Of a stretch of DNA of 64,000 nucleotides, positions 8,724-18,448 are shown piece after piece. Position numbers and translations under genes: made by a program. Numbering within the stretch: the first letter of the stretch is position 1; each line of letters starts with the position of its first letter. The notes beneath the pieces are model-generated. The model saw only the letters and a program-made list of their open reading frames with translations. It was not told the DNA's origin and ran no database searches. This DNA is from Fluviicola sp. (lineage in GTDB: Bacteria; Bacteroidota; Bacteroidia; Flavobacteriales_D; Crocinitomicaceae), in contig JARWZO010000012.1 of NCBI GenBank assembly GCA_029866325.1, positions 1 through 64,000 of the forward strand, written 5' to 3'.

Positions 8724-10271
8724 ATGAAATACCTTTCTGTTGTTTGTTTCCTGCTAGCTAGTGCTCCGTTTGTGTATTCGCAGGCGGCAGTAACAGGTCC
8801 CGAAAAGTACCAGACAGCCTACGAACAGGAAGTTCTCCTGAACGGCAACGCTAGTCATTTGGATCAATTGATGGCCATGGGTGATGGTGCTTCGAAAGAG
8901 CGTACGCTTGGTGTAAAGAAAGAATTGGATGCTTTTATCAACGAAATAAAAGGGTCGGAACTGATGCGTGCGCCGGAAGTGAAACTCATGAAAGAATTGC
9001 ACAAAAAAGTACGCAAACGTTTTTTGGGCGAATACCAGTACATCTCGCCGTTTCATGCCATTTTTGAGACAGGACAGTACAATTGTGTTTCTGCAACTGC
9101 CTTGTTTGCATTAGTATTGGAAGGCTTGAACATCCCCTACGCTATTCAAGAGCAACCAACGCATGTTTACATCATGGCGTATCCGGATACGAAAGCCATT
9201 TCTATAGAAATGACAGCGGTGAAAAATGCGTACTATTTGCCAAGTAGAAAGGATATCACTAAGTCCATTGGTACCTTGTTGGAGTTAAATGTTATCACGG
9301 AAGAAGATATCAGAAACAAAGGCGAACTACAGATTTACCATGCATTTTACAACACCAATAGTGTGGTTGATCTAACGCAACTAGCCGGAATACAGTATTT
9401 TAACGAAGCAATCGTCGCGGCGAATATCGAAGATTACGAAGAAGCATTCAACATTGCCTGCAAGACGGAAAAGTTGTACGATGTAGAGAAAATCCAGGTA
9501 TTTAAGGCTGAGATACTGAGCACGCTGTTCGCTGATGCAAAGTTCGATTCCATGAAGGATATTACCTACTTGGCAAGCTACGCCAACCTTGAAAAAGTCG
9601 ATCATAAAAAGGTGTACTATCAATACCTTTCGTTTCTTCATGAACAATTGGTTACCAAAGGCAATCGCGAACTGGCCGATTCAAGTCACACCTACTTTGT
9701 TCAGACACTCACCGACTCATCCTTGTCTAAAAGCCTGAGTGCGTTGTATTATTTCGGAATGTCGGAATATTTTTCGAATGCTTACAACTTGAAAAAGCGA
9801 CTGGAATATGCCGAGTTAGCCCACTCGAATGATCTTGAAAACCAAAATATTAAGGGGTGGCTGGCAGAAAGCATCGTGCAGAGTTTTGTAGACAAGTACG
9901 AAGGTGAGGAATTGCTGTCTAAAATGGATGATTACATTAAGCGATATCCCTATTTGGAAACTCACAACCGTTTTCTGATGATCTATTTTTATGGTTGTCA
10001 AGAACTTTCCTATTACTATTATGAAGATGATGACGGCGAAAACGGTAAAAAATACTTTGACCTCGCTATCAGAACCCGCAATGCCATGGAGGATAAAGAG
10101 GTGCTTGATGAAGAACAGGTAGGTTGGCTCTATGCAGAAGCCGGTGCATATTTACTCCGGAAACGCCGCAATGAAGAAGCCTTAAAAATACTTGAAGAAG
10201 GTTTGAAGCTGGTTCCTGATCACGAACGGATTTTGGCACGGATTGAGATCGCGCGGGAACGGATGAAGTGA
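8724..10271 (+). CDS. Secreted transglutaminase-like/TPR protein
   Basis: The ATG at 8724 begins a signal peptide (MKYLSVVCFLLASAPFVYSQ). The N-terminal third resembles SirB1/transglutaminase-like proteins: 'GQYNCVSATALFALVLEGL' holds the candidate nucleophile cysteine and 'PTHVYIMAYP' a candidate histidine. The remainder is helical with TPR-like repeats, the clearest being 'NEEALKILEEGLKLVPDHER' at the end. It is probably a periplasmic protein; its substrate is unknown, and the cysteine-histidine pair could be non-catalytic. It stands alone, diverging from the T9SS cargo gene and converging on a small membrane protein gene. Confidence 0.7.
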   Translation: MKYLSVVCFLLASAPFVYSQAAVTGPEKYQTAYEQEVLLNGNASHLDQLMAMGDGASKERTLGVKKELDAFINEIKGSELMRAPEVKLMKELHKKVRKRFLGEYQYISPFHAIFETGQYNCVSATALFALVLEGLNIPYAIQEQPTHVYIMAYPDTKAISIEMTAVKNAYYLPSRKDITKSIGTLLELNVITEEDIRNKGELQIYHAFYNTNSVVDLTQLAGIQYFNEAIVAANIEDYEEAFNIACKTEKLYDVEKIQVFKAEILSTLFADAKFDSMKDITYLASYANLEKVDHKKVYYQYLSFLHEQLVTKGNRELADSSHTYFVQTLTDSSLSKSLSALYYFGMSEYFSNAYNLKKRLEYAELAHSNDLENQNIKGWLAESIVQSFVDKYEGEELLSKMDDYIKRYPYLETHNRFLMIYFYGCQELSYYYYEDDDGENGKKYFDLAIRTRNAMEDKEVLDEEQVGWLYAEAGAYLLRKRRNEEALKILEEGLKLVPDHERILARIEIARERMK

Positions 10272-10273
10272 TT

Positions 10274-10588
10274 TTAATCTAGTTGGTCAGCGATTTTAAT
10301 TTCAATCCAAAACGGAACTCTACGCCTAGGTATAAATCCATGAATTTTTCCGTCCGGTGTTAATTGTCCATAACGACTTTTGACATAAGGTCTTCCGCTG
10401 TCAGTTGGTTCAAATTCAGTATTTAAATACTCTTTCTCATCGTCATACAATTCTCTTACAGAACCATCTAATTCAACTGAAACATAAGGAAAACCTGCTT
10501 CACGTTTTCTCAATGGAGCAAAATAGCGTATGAAAATGTAAATGACCCAAACGCCCAAGAAGATGTATATTACTGTCCAAAGATTCAT
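10274..10588 (-). CDS. Small membrane protein, unknown function
   Basis: This 104-residue protein has one N-terminal membrane helix (about residues 3-22) followed by a soluble tail containing 'RKREAGFPYVSVELDGSVRE' and 'HGFIPRRRVPFWIEIKI'. I do not recognise the family. It is the intact paralogue of the frameshifted copy at 5618-5916; together they flank the T9SS cargo and TPR genes as direct repeats of about 300 bp. Confidence 0.7.
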   Translation of the reverse strand: MNLWTVIYIFLGVWVIYIFIRYFAPLRKREAGFPYVSVELDGSVRELYDDEKEYLNTEFEPTDSGRPYVKSRYGQLTPDGKIHGFIPRRRVPFWIEIKIADQLD

Positions 10589-10736
10589 GGGTTAAAGTTA
10601 GAATTTTAGTCGTTATCTACTAAAAATCACACTACAACTCGAGCAACTCAATTTAAATGAAAGTATGACTTGATGTTTCCACCAATGAACCATTCCCCAC
10701 TTCATCTGTAAATCATTCCAACTTTAAAAGCTTCAT

Positions 10737-11393
10737 ATGATTAAGTCAGTGCTTTCTGCATTATTTGTAATAATAGTTTCAATCTCCGTGCATGCGCAAG
10801 TTCGAAGACATCATCTAATTTCCGGTGATACCTTGGGATCGGTAAACAATGACTTTATTCAACTCACCAATAACCAAAGAATTGAGCTTATGCCGCTCTA
10901 CGACCCTGATTTTGCACTTTTCTCAGCAAATTTTGGAAGCTATCCGGCAGTTGAGTCGCTTGCCGGTAATGATTCTATCGCCGAGGAAAATACCTTGAAC
11001 TATTTTTCCACCTGTGAGGTGTCTCCGGTTGAAATTGTTGACTCAATTGATTTGAATGAGGATGGTACGAAAGAGCTAGTTCTGTTACGCCGATCATCGT
11101 GTTTTGTGTCCCCTCCTACAATGGGGCCTTACGGAGAAGGAGGTCAACAACATTCTTATGAAAACTACGAGGTTTGGGATGTGAAACAGAAACAGCAGCT
11201 ATTTGAAGTCAGGAATATCCGCGAAAGTCAGGTGGCTATTACTACGAATGTTATTCAAACCTTCGGTTATCGCTTTGAGGTAACAATCGATCAGAAAGGA
11301 CGCTTTCATATTTCCGGATTAACCGATGGTAGCAATTACGAACCTGGAACGTATAAATATAATACTGAGAAAGGTCTGTATGAAAAGGAATGA
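10737..11393 (+). CDS. Secreted protein of unknown function
   Basis: The 218-residue product has a signal peptide (MIKSVLSALFVIIVSISVHAQ). The mature part contains 'SIDLNEDGTKELVLLRRSSC', which resembles an FG-GAP/VCBS-like acidic loop of the D-x-N-x-D-G type, possibly calcium-binding, plus a terminal 'NYEPGTYKYNTEKGLYEK'. Three cysteines are in the mature part. No family was recognised. It stands at the left edge of the accessory region that begins near 11,430. Confidence 0.6.
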   Translation: MIKSVLSALFVIIVSISVHAQVRRHHLISGDTLGSVNNDFIQLTNNQRIELMPLYDPDFALFSANFGSYPAVESLAGNDSIAEENTLNYFSTCEVSPVEIVDSIDLNEDGTKELVLLRRSSCFVSPPTMGPYGEGGQQHSYENYEVWDVKQKQQLFEVRNIRESQVAITTNVIQTFGYRFEVTIDQKGRFHISGLTDGSNYEPGTYKYNTEKGLYEKE

Positions 11394-11431
11394 AGGGTAA
11401 GTTGAAAGAAAGAGTTAGCCTGAAAGTTGGA

Positions 11432-11454
11432 TTCAACTTTTTAAATTGACCACT
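11432..11454 (+). repeat. 23-bp repeat, copy 1 (edge of toxin region)
   Basis: A 23-base sequence, beginning ttcaactttt and ending attgaccact, that recurs at 20,125-20,147 in the same orientation (three differences) and inverted at 12,820-12,841. The two outer copies bracket the ATPase/toxin/immunity genes. Confidence 0.6.
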
Positions 11455-11506
11455 ACAGTTATTTTAAAATGTGGAATCGTTTTCCAAAAAGATGTACCTT
11501 AGTCTT

Positions 11507-12811
11507 ATGGACTGGAAAGCACATATCACTGTTCAAGAAACAACTAATCCTGATTGGAATAATTGGAAAATCAACATCATTCATGATTTGAAGGATGAGC
11601 AGTTCGATGATTGGTATTGGATGGGAAATCTAGGTCCAAATGGTCAACCTTCATCAGGCATTTACGGTGGTGATTCAGGAGAATTGAGTGAATCTTTATT
11701 TGCCGATTCAAATGGATTGAATTGGTCCGGTTGGCTGCCAGCGGATATGGATTCTTCTGCATTGGAATTATCACTGATTTGTCATTTTGAAGAATTGGAG
11801 AAAACGCGCTATTTGCAATGTTCTATTACTGGTGAAGGCACTTTCGTATTAGTTGAAGTAAATCAATCAGAATTAAGCTCGTTGCAATTTCCTAAACCGT
11901 TTAGTACGACCGGGAAATACCAAGATCGACAACTGAAGTTTGATACAACAGGATATTATGTAACAGCATTGGTGGGTAAAGGTGTTTTATTGCGTTCCGA
12001 AGACAACCAATGGTACTTTTCAGATGAATTGGTCACGAAACAGCCGATTAATAAGTCTTTACCTTTTTTAACGGGTGGTTATTTAATAACGCCTTCATTG
12101 GCCATCTTTCGCGGCTCAACGTTCGATGACATGCTTTTTGAACAGAAAAAGTTATTTCTGATTAACATTGAAACTTGGGATATTCTGTATGCATGTGAAG
12201 TAAACGACAGCATGCACGATTGGCAGACAACTGTTGCAAATGAGCACATCTTATCGTTTCGTTCCGGATATGATACACAACGGGTTGTTCAGTGGAGTTT
12301 ACCTGATGCTCCGCATAAAGATTTTGATGTTTCTTCAATTTATGGCTACACCGTTAGTTTGCCGGATAATACCGTTTTCTTGTGTTCTGAAGAGGGAGTT
12401 ACTCCCCTACATCTTGATCAGGAGAGTTCATTGATTAGGTTGCATGATGATTCACGCTATTGGTATCCAACTAAAGACGCTTCATGTTTTGTCAGGCTCA
12501 AATCGTTGGTGGTTCATGAAGAGTTGAGTTGCTGTGAATTACAGTGGATTGATCTGAAAAACAAACTCAAAGAGACCGTTCTATTACCAATAGCTGGGTT
12601 TGATGCCTATTTTGAGCTAATTGATGACATTCATATTTTACTAATATCAACAGAAGTTATTCTTGTAAATTTGATAACTAAAGCAACAGTGCTTTATGGT
12701 GAAATAGAGACTGATGTGTCTAAAAGGAGTCTTGTTTTGAACAAAAACGAAGTCAATCTTTATCTTTCAGGGTTTAAAGATCTATTTTGCAGGTCATTGC
12801 AAATTGGCTAG
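11507..12811 (+). CDS. Hypothetical protein, possibly beta-propeller
   Basis: This protein of about 434 residues has no signal peptide or membrane segment. It begins 'MDWKAHITVQETTNPDWNNW' and is rich in short hydrophobic/aromatic strands. I do not recognise a family. Possible starts are a GTG at 11471 and ATGs at 11492 and 11507; the last is chosen without strong ribosome-site support. The gene runs opposite to the neighbouring toxin operon and is bracketed by inverted copies of a 22-23 bp repeat (11,432-11,454 and 12,820-12,841). An accessory gene or immunity-related function is possible but not shown. Confidence 0.6.
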   Translation: MDWKAHITVQETTNPDWNNWKINIIHDLKDEQFDDWYWMGNLGPNGQPSSGIYGGDSGELSESLFADSNGLNWSGWLPADMDSSALELSLICHFEELEKTRYLQCSITGEGTFVLVEVNQSELSSLQFPKPFSTTGKYQDRQLKFDTTGYYVTALVGKGVLLRSEDNQWYFSDELVTKQPINKSLPFLTGGYLITPSLAIFRGSTFDDMLFEQKKLFLINIETWDILYACEVNDSMHDWQTTVANEHILSFRSGYDTQRVVQWSLPDAPHKDFDVSSIYGYTVSLPDNTVFLCSEEGVTPLHLDQESSLIRLHDDSRYWYPTKDASCFVRLKSLVVHEELSCCELQWIDLKNKLKETVLLPIAGFDAYFELIDDIHILLISTEVILVNLITKATVLYGEIETDVSKRSLVLNKNEVNLYLSGFKDLFCRSLQIG

Positions 12812-12819
12812 TTTCGATG

Positions 12820-12841
12820 AGTGGTCAATTTTATAGTTGAA
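12820..12841 (-). repeat. 23-bp repeat, inverted copy
   Basis: The reverse complement of this stretch matches the repeat at 11,432-11,454 almost throughout. With that copy it forms an inverted pair around the 11,507-12,811 gene. Confidence 0.55.
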
Positions 12842-12842
12842 A

Positions 12843-13301
12843 CTACCGGCGCCTTTGGTTAAACGAAACCTCTATTTCGATCAACTTCGATTTCAAGGAA
12901 TCAGGCAGAATTTCCAGCGTTTTATCAAGGACAATTCTATACTCTTCCTCGGTGAAATCTGCTTGAAACTTCTCTCCCAAGACATATCCTATTAAATAAA
13001 AGAAAACCCACGAAGGTCGATTAAATTTGACCGCCTTTTCTAGTTGATAAAGAGGATATTGGACTCCCGACAAAGTGTATAGAAAGTCTTCCGGATCATC
13101 AGGATCCTTCGCCATAATGGAATCGAGTCAGGTGTCATTGTCCCACTCCGATTTTAATCGTGCGACAGGCTGCTTCAAATCCAAAAAATCGCGCATAGTT
13201 TTGGCATTGCCTTTCCAAACTCCAAAGCCAAACATGGCTACATCAATGTCGTGTGTAGGTTCAACTTTTTCTTTAAATACCGTTCTAAAATCGTTCTCCA
13301 T
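12843..13301 (-). pseudogene. Immunity-like gene interrupted by an in-frame TGA
   Basis: A reading frame from the ATG at 13301 gives 57 residues (MENDFRTVFKEKVEP...SEWDNDT), then TGA at 13128-13130, and continues in the same frame as LDSIMAKDPDDPEDFLYTL... for 90 more residues from the ATG at 13115. No base shift separates the halves, so one gene of about 152 codons has most simply acquired a nonsense mutation (for example CGA to TGA). Two separate small proteins remain possible. It is last in the toxin operon, where spare or decaying immunity genes often lie. The family is not recognised. Confidence 0.6.
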
Positions 13302-13340
13302 CGAAATTTTTAGATTTTTAGATTCGTATTATTTTATAGT

Positions 13341-13955
13341 TCAGAGCCTAATCTCCGGTGTCCCGTTGTACTCAAAATAATTCTTCAGTTCATACTTGTG
13401 AACATACGCATATTTCGAATGATCGTAAACAGGTTCAAAACCCACCCGCATCTCGATTTCTTCCAATGCTGATTTTAATCGTTTCGCGTTAATAGCTGCT
13501 GATTTTTTTTGATCATTCCCTTCCAGATCATATTCCAACCAGGCATCGGAATCGGTTATTAGTTTCACCCCTATGTCGGAATACATAATAACAATGGCTC
13601 CATTTATAATTTCTTGTATATCTCCTCTTTGAATGGTGGATATTCCATGGAAATAGAGCATTGTACTTCTTTTCATCTCAATAGAATGTACTCTTATGAA
13701 CTCAAAAATGTCGAATGGTATATGCGCTTTATTTTCCAAATAATAGACACGGTCTTCCTCCTCTCTTCTGTGACTTAAAACGAGTTTATTTGTCTTAAAC
13801 AGCTCTTTTTCATTTAATTCTGTGAGTATTTTTTGCAGGCAAAGTAATCGAGATTCAATTGAATCAACGCTAATTCCTTCTAGTTTGGCTTCAAAGAAGT
13901 CGTAAAACCAACTTGCTACGCCGTATTGTCCATTGTTTAATCGTTCAAGTATCAT
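13341..13955 (-). CDS. Putative immunity protein, unknown family
   Basis: This 204-residue soluble protein (starting 'MILERLNNGQYGVASWFYDF') lies 38 bases downstream of the Imm7 gene, on the same strand as the toxin. It has no signal peptide or membrane segment, is acidic, and its central 'GAIVIMYSDIGVKLITDSDA' looks like a strand pair. No named family was recognised. Position and size suggest an additional immunity protein, against this or another toxin (inference). Confidence 0.6.
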   Translation of the reverse strand: MILERLNNGQYGVASWFYDFFEAKLEGISVDSIESRLLCLQKILTELNEKELFKTNKLVLSHRREEEDRVYYLENKAHIPFDIFEFIRVHSIEMKRSTMLYFHGISTIQRGDIQEIINGAIVIMYSDIGVKLITDSDAWLEYDLEGNDQKKSAAINAKRLKSALEEIEMRVGFEPVYDHSKYAYVHKYELKNYFEYNGTPEIRL

Positions 13956-13993
13956 GCTAATTAGAATGTCGTAATGAGCTGAACCATTGAGAA

Positions 13994-14374
13994 CTAATCT
14001 TCCTCATAGTCTGCAATTTTTTCGCTGTATGGAGAAAAGAACGGATCTTCAACCTGACTCACTTGATTCTTTGCCAACCGAAATACCTGAAATTTATCCG
14101 AATGATCGTTCAACCCTTCTTCATCATAAATATAAAGCAAACCGTAAGCCTCAGTATCAACATATTGCGATACCCAAAAAAAGAAATCGATAATTGTTTT
14201 TGCAGGTGTTCCAAAATGATTCCGGCAAGAAAAAAAACGAATGTTCTGGGTTGCATTGATAGTACTAACATTCATATCAGCGCCGTTGTTTTTAACAGAT
14301 TCAACCCATTGATCAAACTCACTGCTTTGCCAACTTCCGTGGTCAAGTGTTATCCAACCATTTAATACTGTCAT
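13994..14374 (-). CDS. Imm7-family immunity protein
   Basis: This 126-residue protein fits the Imm7 family: it starts 'MTVLNGWITLDHGSW', has the central 'TEAYGLLYIYDEEG' and ends with 'VSQVEDPFFSPYSEKIADYE', matching the family's GSYGLLYIRDDE and DPFLSP...IED blocks. Imm7 proteins neutralise nuclease toxins of polymorphic toxin systems by binding the toxin domain in the cytoplasm. It starts four bases after the toxin stop, the usual toxin-immunity order, so it is the likely cognate antidote of the nuclease domain at the toxin's C-terminus. Confidence 0.85.
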   Translation of the reverse strand: MTVLNGWITLDHGSWQSSEFDQWVESVKNNGADMNVSTINATQNIRFFSCRNHFGTPAKTIIDFFFWVSQYVDTEAYGLLYIYDEEGLNDHSDKFQVFRLAKNQVSQVEDPFFSPYSEKIADYEED

Positions 14375-14378
14375 TTTT

Positions 14379-17300
14379 TTAGTTTTTATTGTAAATAATA
14401 ATTCCGTTCTCCTCTATCGTAGTTGGGACTTCGTACCTGTCAGCATACTCTTTGATCCTAGCAATGTGAGCCTCATTATGTGTTCCTTCAAAAATAAAAA
14501 ACGCTCTTCTTCCTGTTGTTTTGCAGGCTAAAAAATGTGTTTTATATTCTGCTCTTACTTTTTGTCCAATACTGTTATCACTGGTAGTAGTGAATTTCTT
14601 GTACTCAATTAACAATTCATCCGTCACATGGTCATATTCTTTACCAACAGGGTCATTCTTGAATTTAACATTACTTCTACCTTCAAATCTTTGATTTAAA
14701 ATAGGAGTAATATCTTCTGTAATGCCAGTTTCCAAAAATTCATTCTCAAATATATATTGTAATTCCTCTTCTGTTGCCTTTTCAATAATATCTGTTTTAC
14801 TTTTAATTCTTTCCTTAATTCCCAAAATCATTTTTTCCCTAGCTTGGATTTTGGATTTTAGCTCGACTGCCCTCTCCTCCAAAATCTCATTCAAATGCTT
14901 GCCTTTAGCCTCCCCTTTCTGCTCCAGTTCCCAGAATTCTTTGACTTTCGACGATTCGTCCATGGATTTCCATTTGTTCTCGACGTAATCGGTGTAGCCT
15001 TCCACTGCTTCGGGACTGCGTAGGCTGCTTCGGATAATGCCCAGACCGGTGCCGGGGCTGTTTTGCTCGCTTAACCAGGCTTCATTGGCAATGTTGAGTT
15101 TTTCTTCGACTAAAAAGAAAAGGGTTTGCTTTTGTCCGTTGATTACTTTCTCTCCGAAATACATCTCCCCTTCTCGTAATTCGACCCACTTTCCATCGCT
15201 GAATTGTTGCTTCAAGGTGCTTACCTTGTTTTGATCAACGCCCATGATGTTTTTACTGATCTGGCGAAGTGTGCCTGAAAGTGACGTTTCTTTCATTAAA
15301 CTTACTTGCAGACCTTCTGTGGATACCTGTGAATCCGGTAGGTATTCAATTGTTTTTTCGGTTTTCAGATGAACAACGATGCGTCCGCTTTCATCGGGTT
15401 TCATGACACGATCTCCTTGCGCTTTGTGCTTCTTTTCGATCAGTTTGGCACCTTCTTTTGTGCCGTTGTAACTCAGTGTATCACTCGTGCCGATCACTTT
15501 TTCCGTACCGGTGTATTTGAGGTATAAGGCATTTTCCAAGGCTAGACGTGTCGCTTTCAAATCGGCCTGATACTGTTTAGCCTCTTCCAGCGTCATCTTC
15601 TCGCCCTTCTCATTGGTTACTTTCCATTCGGTGTCATTTGCCTTCTTTTGGTACTTTGCCATGAGATCTTCCATGACTTTGAGCCGCTCGATATAGGTTT
15701 TTGTGATTTCCGTTTGAGCTTCAACGGGTTTTTCTGCACCTGCTCCAATCTCTGCTATGCTCTTATGAGAAGACACAATGTTATTCATGGCCACGTCGAA
15801 CTTGGTACTCATGTTTTTCGCATAAATACTGCTACCACTGCTTCGCAGGCGCATCAAGCCGCCTTTTGCAATGGCGCCCCCAACTTCAAACAGTACGAGT
15901 GCAAGGATGTTTTCTAACCAAAACTTTTTCCATTCACGTCCTTCCGGCAATCGACCTTTATCAATGTAAAAATGAGCGAGGCTGATGGTTGTGAAGAGCA
16001 TGGCCATTGCAGAGAGGCGTTCAAGTTTGAGTGCAAACATTACCGTGCGACTTGCTCCTGCAGCTTTTGCCGCTGCTGCCATGGAACCAAATATCTCCCC
16101 AAAGGCTCCAAACGCAACGAACATCACAACATTTAAAACCATCTGCCCTAAAAATTCCCAGATTCCATAGGCGTTTTTGTCGCGGTTTAAGGTTCCTTGC
16201 CCCATGGATTGAAGAATGATCTCGGATACTACTGTAAAAAGTATTCCTGCTACAGCACCGGAAACAACCACTGCTCCAAATCCTGTTGCTCCAACCGCAG
16301 CGGCTACAAACAAGCCTACCCCCATGGTGGCCAAGGCGATAATAACCGCTACAATGACTACTACGATGATGGTGAGCACCATTTTCCATGTCTCGGTATT
16401 GTAGACGTAATAGGCATAGAGTTGCTCCTTGGTGTTCGTGTAATTGTAGGCTGTCGCGGTAGAATACGTGGAACTAGCCTGATCATCGTGCGGAAAATCC
16501 CAGTGTTTTAACTTGGTGAATCCTGCTTTTTTATAGGCATGCTCACGAACCATGTTTCCGAATTCTCCTTCCATAGCCAACGTGTCTACGCGATCATTTA
16601 CAATGTCGCCCAGAAACTCAGACATTTTGGTGGCCGATTCCTGAATTCTTGCAACTATTTTTTCTACAGTATATCCATCAACCTCCACACCAAGCAACAA
16701 TTCAGCGGTCTTTGTTTTGCTCGAAAACAAATTCACCAATTCGTCCTGCGCTTCGTGTTCAAATCCAAAGGCGGACACAATATCTCTTCGCTTTTGTGAA
16801 TCAAGATCCGCCATCGCCCCCAATTGCACTTCCAGTGCTTCTCGAGATTGCCAAAGCTCCCCTAAGAATGAGGATATACCTGAAACCTTCTCTGTAGCAA
16901 ATACTTTTGCATCGTTGTTTACCTCGTCATAAATCCATTTCCCCAAGTCAGATTGAAAACTACCCGAAAAGAGGGTCTTTGTGCCGTAGGTGTTGATGAT
17001 TGATCTGAAATAAGTTGCGTCTGTTGCAGGTCGATCCAATTCCCCGCGCAAATACCAGTAAAAATGATCTCCCGCATCACCTGTCAATGCTGTGAGCTCA
17101 GCATACCCCATGTTTTTGCCGTCGTTTGCATCGTTTAGCATGGTTTGATTGAGTACATTCTTATTGTCTGTAAAAAATCGTCTCCCCCGGTAATAACTTT
17201 CATCAACGCGGTGTACCTCTATGGTTCCTTGTGCATAAAGAAATTGAAACGTTCCATTCCAATGGAGTCCGAATTTGTCTTTTACGTTCCACTTGCTCAA

Positions 17301-18440
17301 ATCTTCGGGTTTTCCCACTGTATCCAATTTGCGCCAATGCTGGTGCGCTTCCTCCTTTGTCAAGCGCTGTCGTCCAAAGTAATCTCCCTCCATTTTATAG
17401 ACCAGTACATTGGCTATACCTTTACCTTCAGGATCCATTACTGCGACATCGACCGAGGTGAAAAACAAATCGATGAGATCCGATTCGCCAATGGATTGCC
17501 CTTGGTAGTTTGCACTTACGATCGATTCATTTTTGCCCAAGGGACCTTCAGCGTTGGGGTTGTTCTTTCTTCTGCGCAGCTGATCGGCAATAGCAGCCAT
17601 GTCCTGAATACCCAGAATCGATGCTTTGTAGTCCTGATCATCTTGCGTCACTACCGAATTTCTAGTTCCAAAAATGGCTTCTTCGGCCTTCCCTTTCTGT
17701 TTATGTACTGTTTTTGTGCTCTTTACATTTTCAGTCAACCATCCATCAAGAGCAGGATGATTTTCAATAAAACGAACCATGAAATCGTACTGTTCTTTGG
17801 CGGTCATGCTCACTTTTGCGATATCCCCCAACCCCATTCTGATGAGCACCTCATTCATGGAATCTTTTAGGTTCATATCCTCACGCATTCCCAGATTGAA
17901 TCCGGATAGGTCTGCCATGTGTTTACTTCCCAACCCAGCTAAAACAAATGGTGAGTCCGGTGTATTCATGTAACGTTCCAGATCCGCAATAGAGACAACC
18001 GTTTGCGGATAAATCGTATCGGGTATTTGCATGCTTCCATAAACCGCAAACTCTACAGAATTGCCAGTATCCAGCTTTAGTTCAATTATTCTGTAAAACA
18101 TGATGACAGGCTTCTCTAATGGATCCCGATAGAAATAAGTGTATTCACCATTTATCTTTGTAGGAAGTTCTTGTCTCCTCACCTGCGGTGGAGCAAAATA
18201 ATATTCCGTTTGTGAGAATAATGTTCCATAATAAGGAGAGTCACCCCCAAACTTCATATCCGAAAACGCCTCAGAGTAAAAGGTCATTCTTCCGAATACC
18301 ATCCGGCTATTTTGAATGGTACTTTTCACCATACCAACCTCAGTGAATGGTTTTTTATCCTTATCCCCTTGGTCTTGATCAAACTGGTCAAATTCCAGTT
18401 CATCCAATTCTTCTTCAGCAAATGTTCTCGGGTCAGCCAT
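14379..18440 (-). CDS. Large polymorphic toxin with membrane segment and C-terminal nuclease-like domain
   Basis: The 1353-residue product has no signal peptide. The first 30 residues are very acidic. Residues about 1-680 form a long soluble region, followed by a hydrophobic block (about 688-745, with more segments near 765-790, 812-830 and 850-868) that could insert into or cross a target membrane. Coiled, lysine-rich sequence follows, and the final 100 residues look like a restriction-endonuclease-fold toxin: D1270/D1274...E1279-Y-K1281 followed by 'GQKVRAEYKTHFLACKTTGR'. The ATPase gene ends eight bases upstream and Imm7 follows directly. The lack of a signal peptide and the ATPase suggest delivery by a contractile injection system (inference). 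Confidence 0.8.
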   Translation of the reverse strand: MADPRTFAEEELDELEFDQFDQDQGDKDKKPFTEVGMVKSTIQNSRMVFGRMTFYSEAFSDMKFGGDSPYYGTLFSQTEYYFAPPQVRRQELPTKINGEYTYFYRDPLEKPVIMFYRIIELKLDTGNSVEFAVYGSMQIPDTIYPQTVVSIADLERYMNTPDSPFVLAGLGSKHMADLSGFNLGMREDMNLKDSMNEVLIRMGLGDIAKVSMTAKEQYDFMVRFIENHPALDGWLTENVKSTKTVHKQKGKAEEAIFGTRNSVVTQDDQDYKASILGIQDMAAIADQLRRRKNNPNAEGPLGKNESIVSANYQGQSIGESDLIDLFFTSVDVAVMDPEGKGIANVLVYKMEGDYFGRQRLTKEEAHQHWRKLDTVGKPEDLSKWNVKDKFGLHWNGTFQFLYAQGTIEVHRVDESYYRGRRFFTDNKNVLNQTMLNDANDGKNMGYAELTALTGDAGDHFYWYLRGELDRPATDATYFRSIINTYGTKTLFSGSFQSDLGKWIYDEVNNDAKVFATEKVSGISSFLGELWQSREALEVQLGAMADLDSQKRRDIVSAFGFEHEAQDELVNLFSSKTKTAELLLGVEVDGYTVEKIVARIQESATKMSEFLGDIVNDRVDTLAMEGEFGNMVREHAYKKAGFTKLKHWDFPHDDQASSTYSTATAYNYTNTKEQLYAYYVYNTETWKMVLTIIVVVIVAVIIALATMGVGLFVAAAVGATGFGAVVVSGAVAGILFTVVSEIILQSMGQGTLNRDKNAYGIWEFLGQMVLNVVMFVAFGAFGEIFGSMAAAAKAAGASRTVMFALKLERLSAMAMLFTTISLAHFYIDKGRLPEGREWKKFWLENILALVLFEVGGAIAKGGLMRLRSSGSSIYAKNMSTKFDVAMNNIVSSHKSIAEIGAGAEKPVEAQTEITKTYIERLKVMEDLMAKYQKKANDTEWKVTNEKGEKMTLEEAKQYQADLKATRLALENALYLKYTGTEKVIGTSDTLSYNGTKEGAKLIEKKHKAQGDRVMKPDESGRIVVHLKTEKTIEYLPDSQVSTEGLQVSLMKETSLSGTLRQISKNIMGVDQNKVSTLKQQFSDGKWVELREGEMYFGEKVINGQKQTLFFLVEEKLNIANEAWLSEQNSPGTGLGIIRSSLRSPEAVEGYTDYVENKWKSMDESSKVKEFWELEQKGEAKGKHLNEILEERAVELKSKIQAREKMILGIKERIKSKTDIIEKATEEELQYIFENEFLETGITEDITPILNQRFEGRSNVKFKNDPVGKEYDHVTDELLIEYKKFTTTSDNSIGQKVRAEYKTHFLACKTTGRRAFFIFEGTHNEAHIARIKEYADRYEVPTTIEENGIIIYNKN

Positions 18441-18448
18441 AATGAGGA

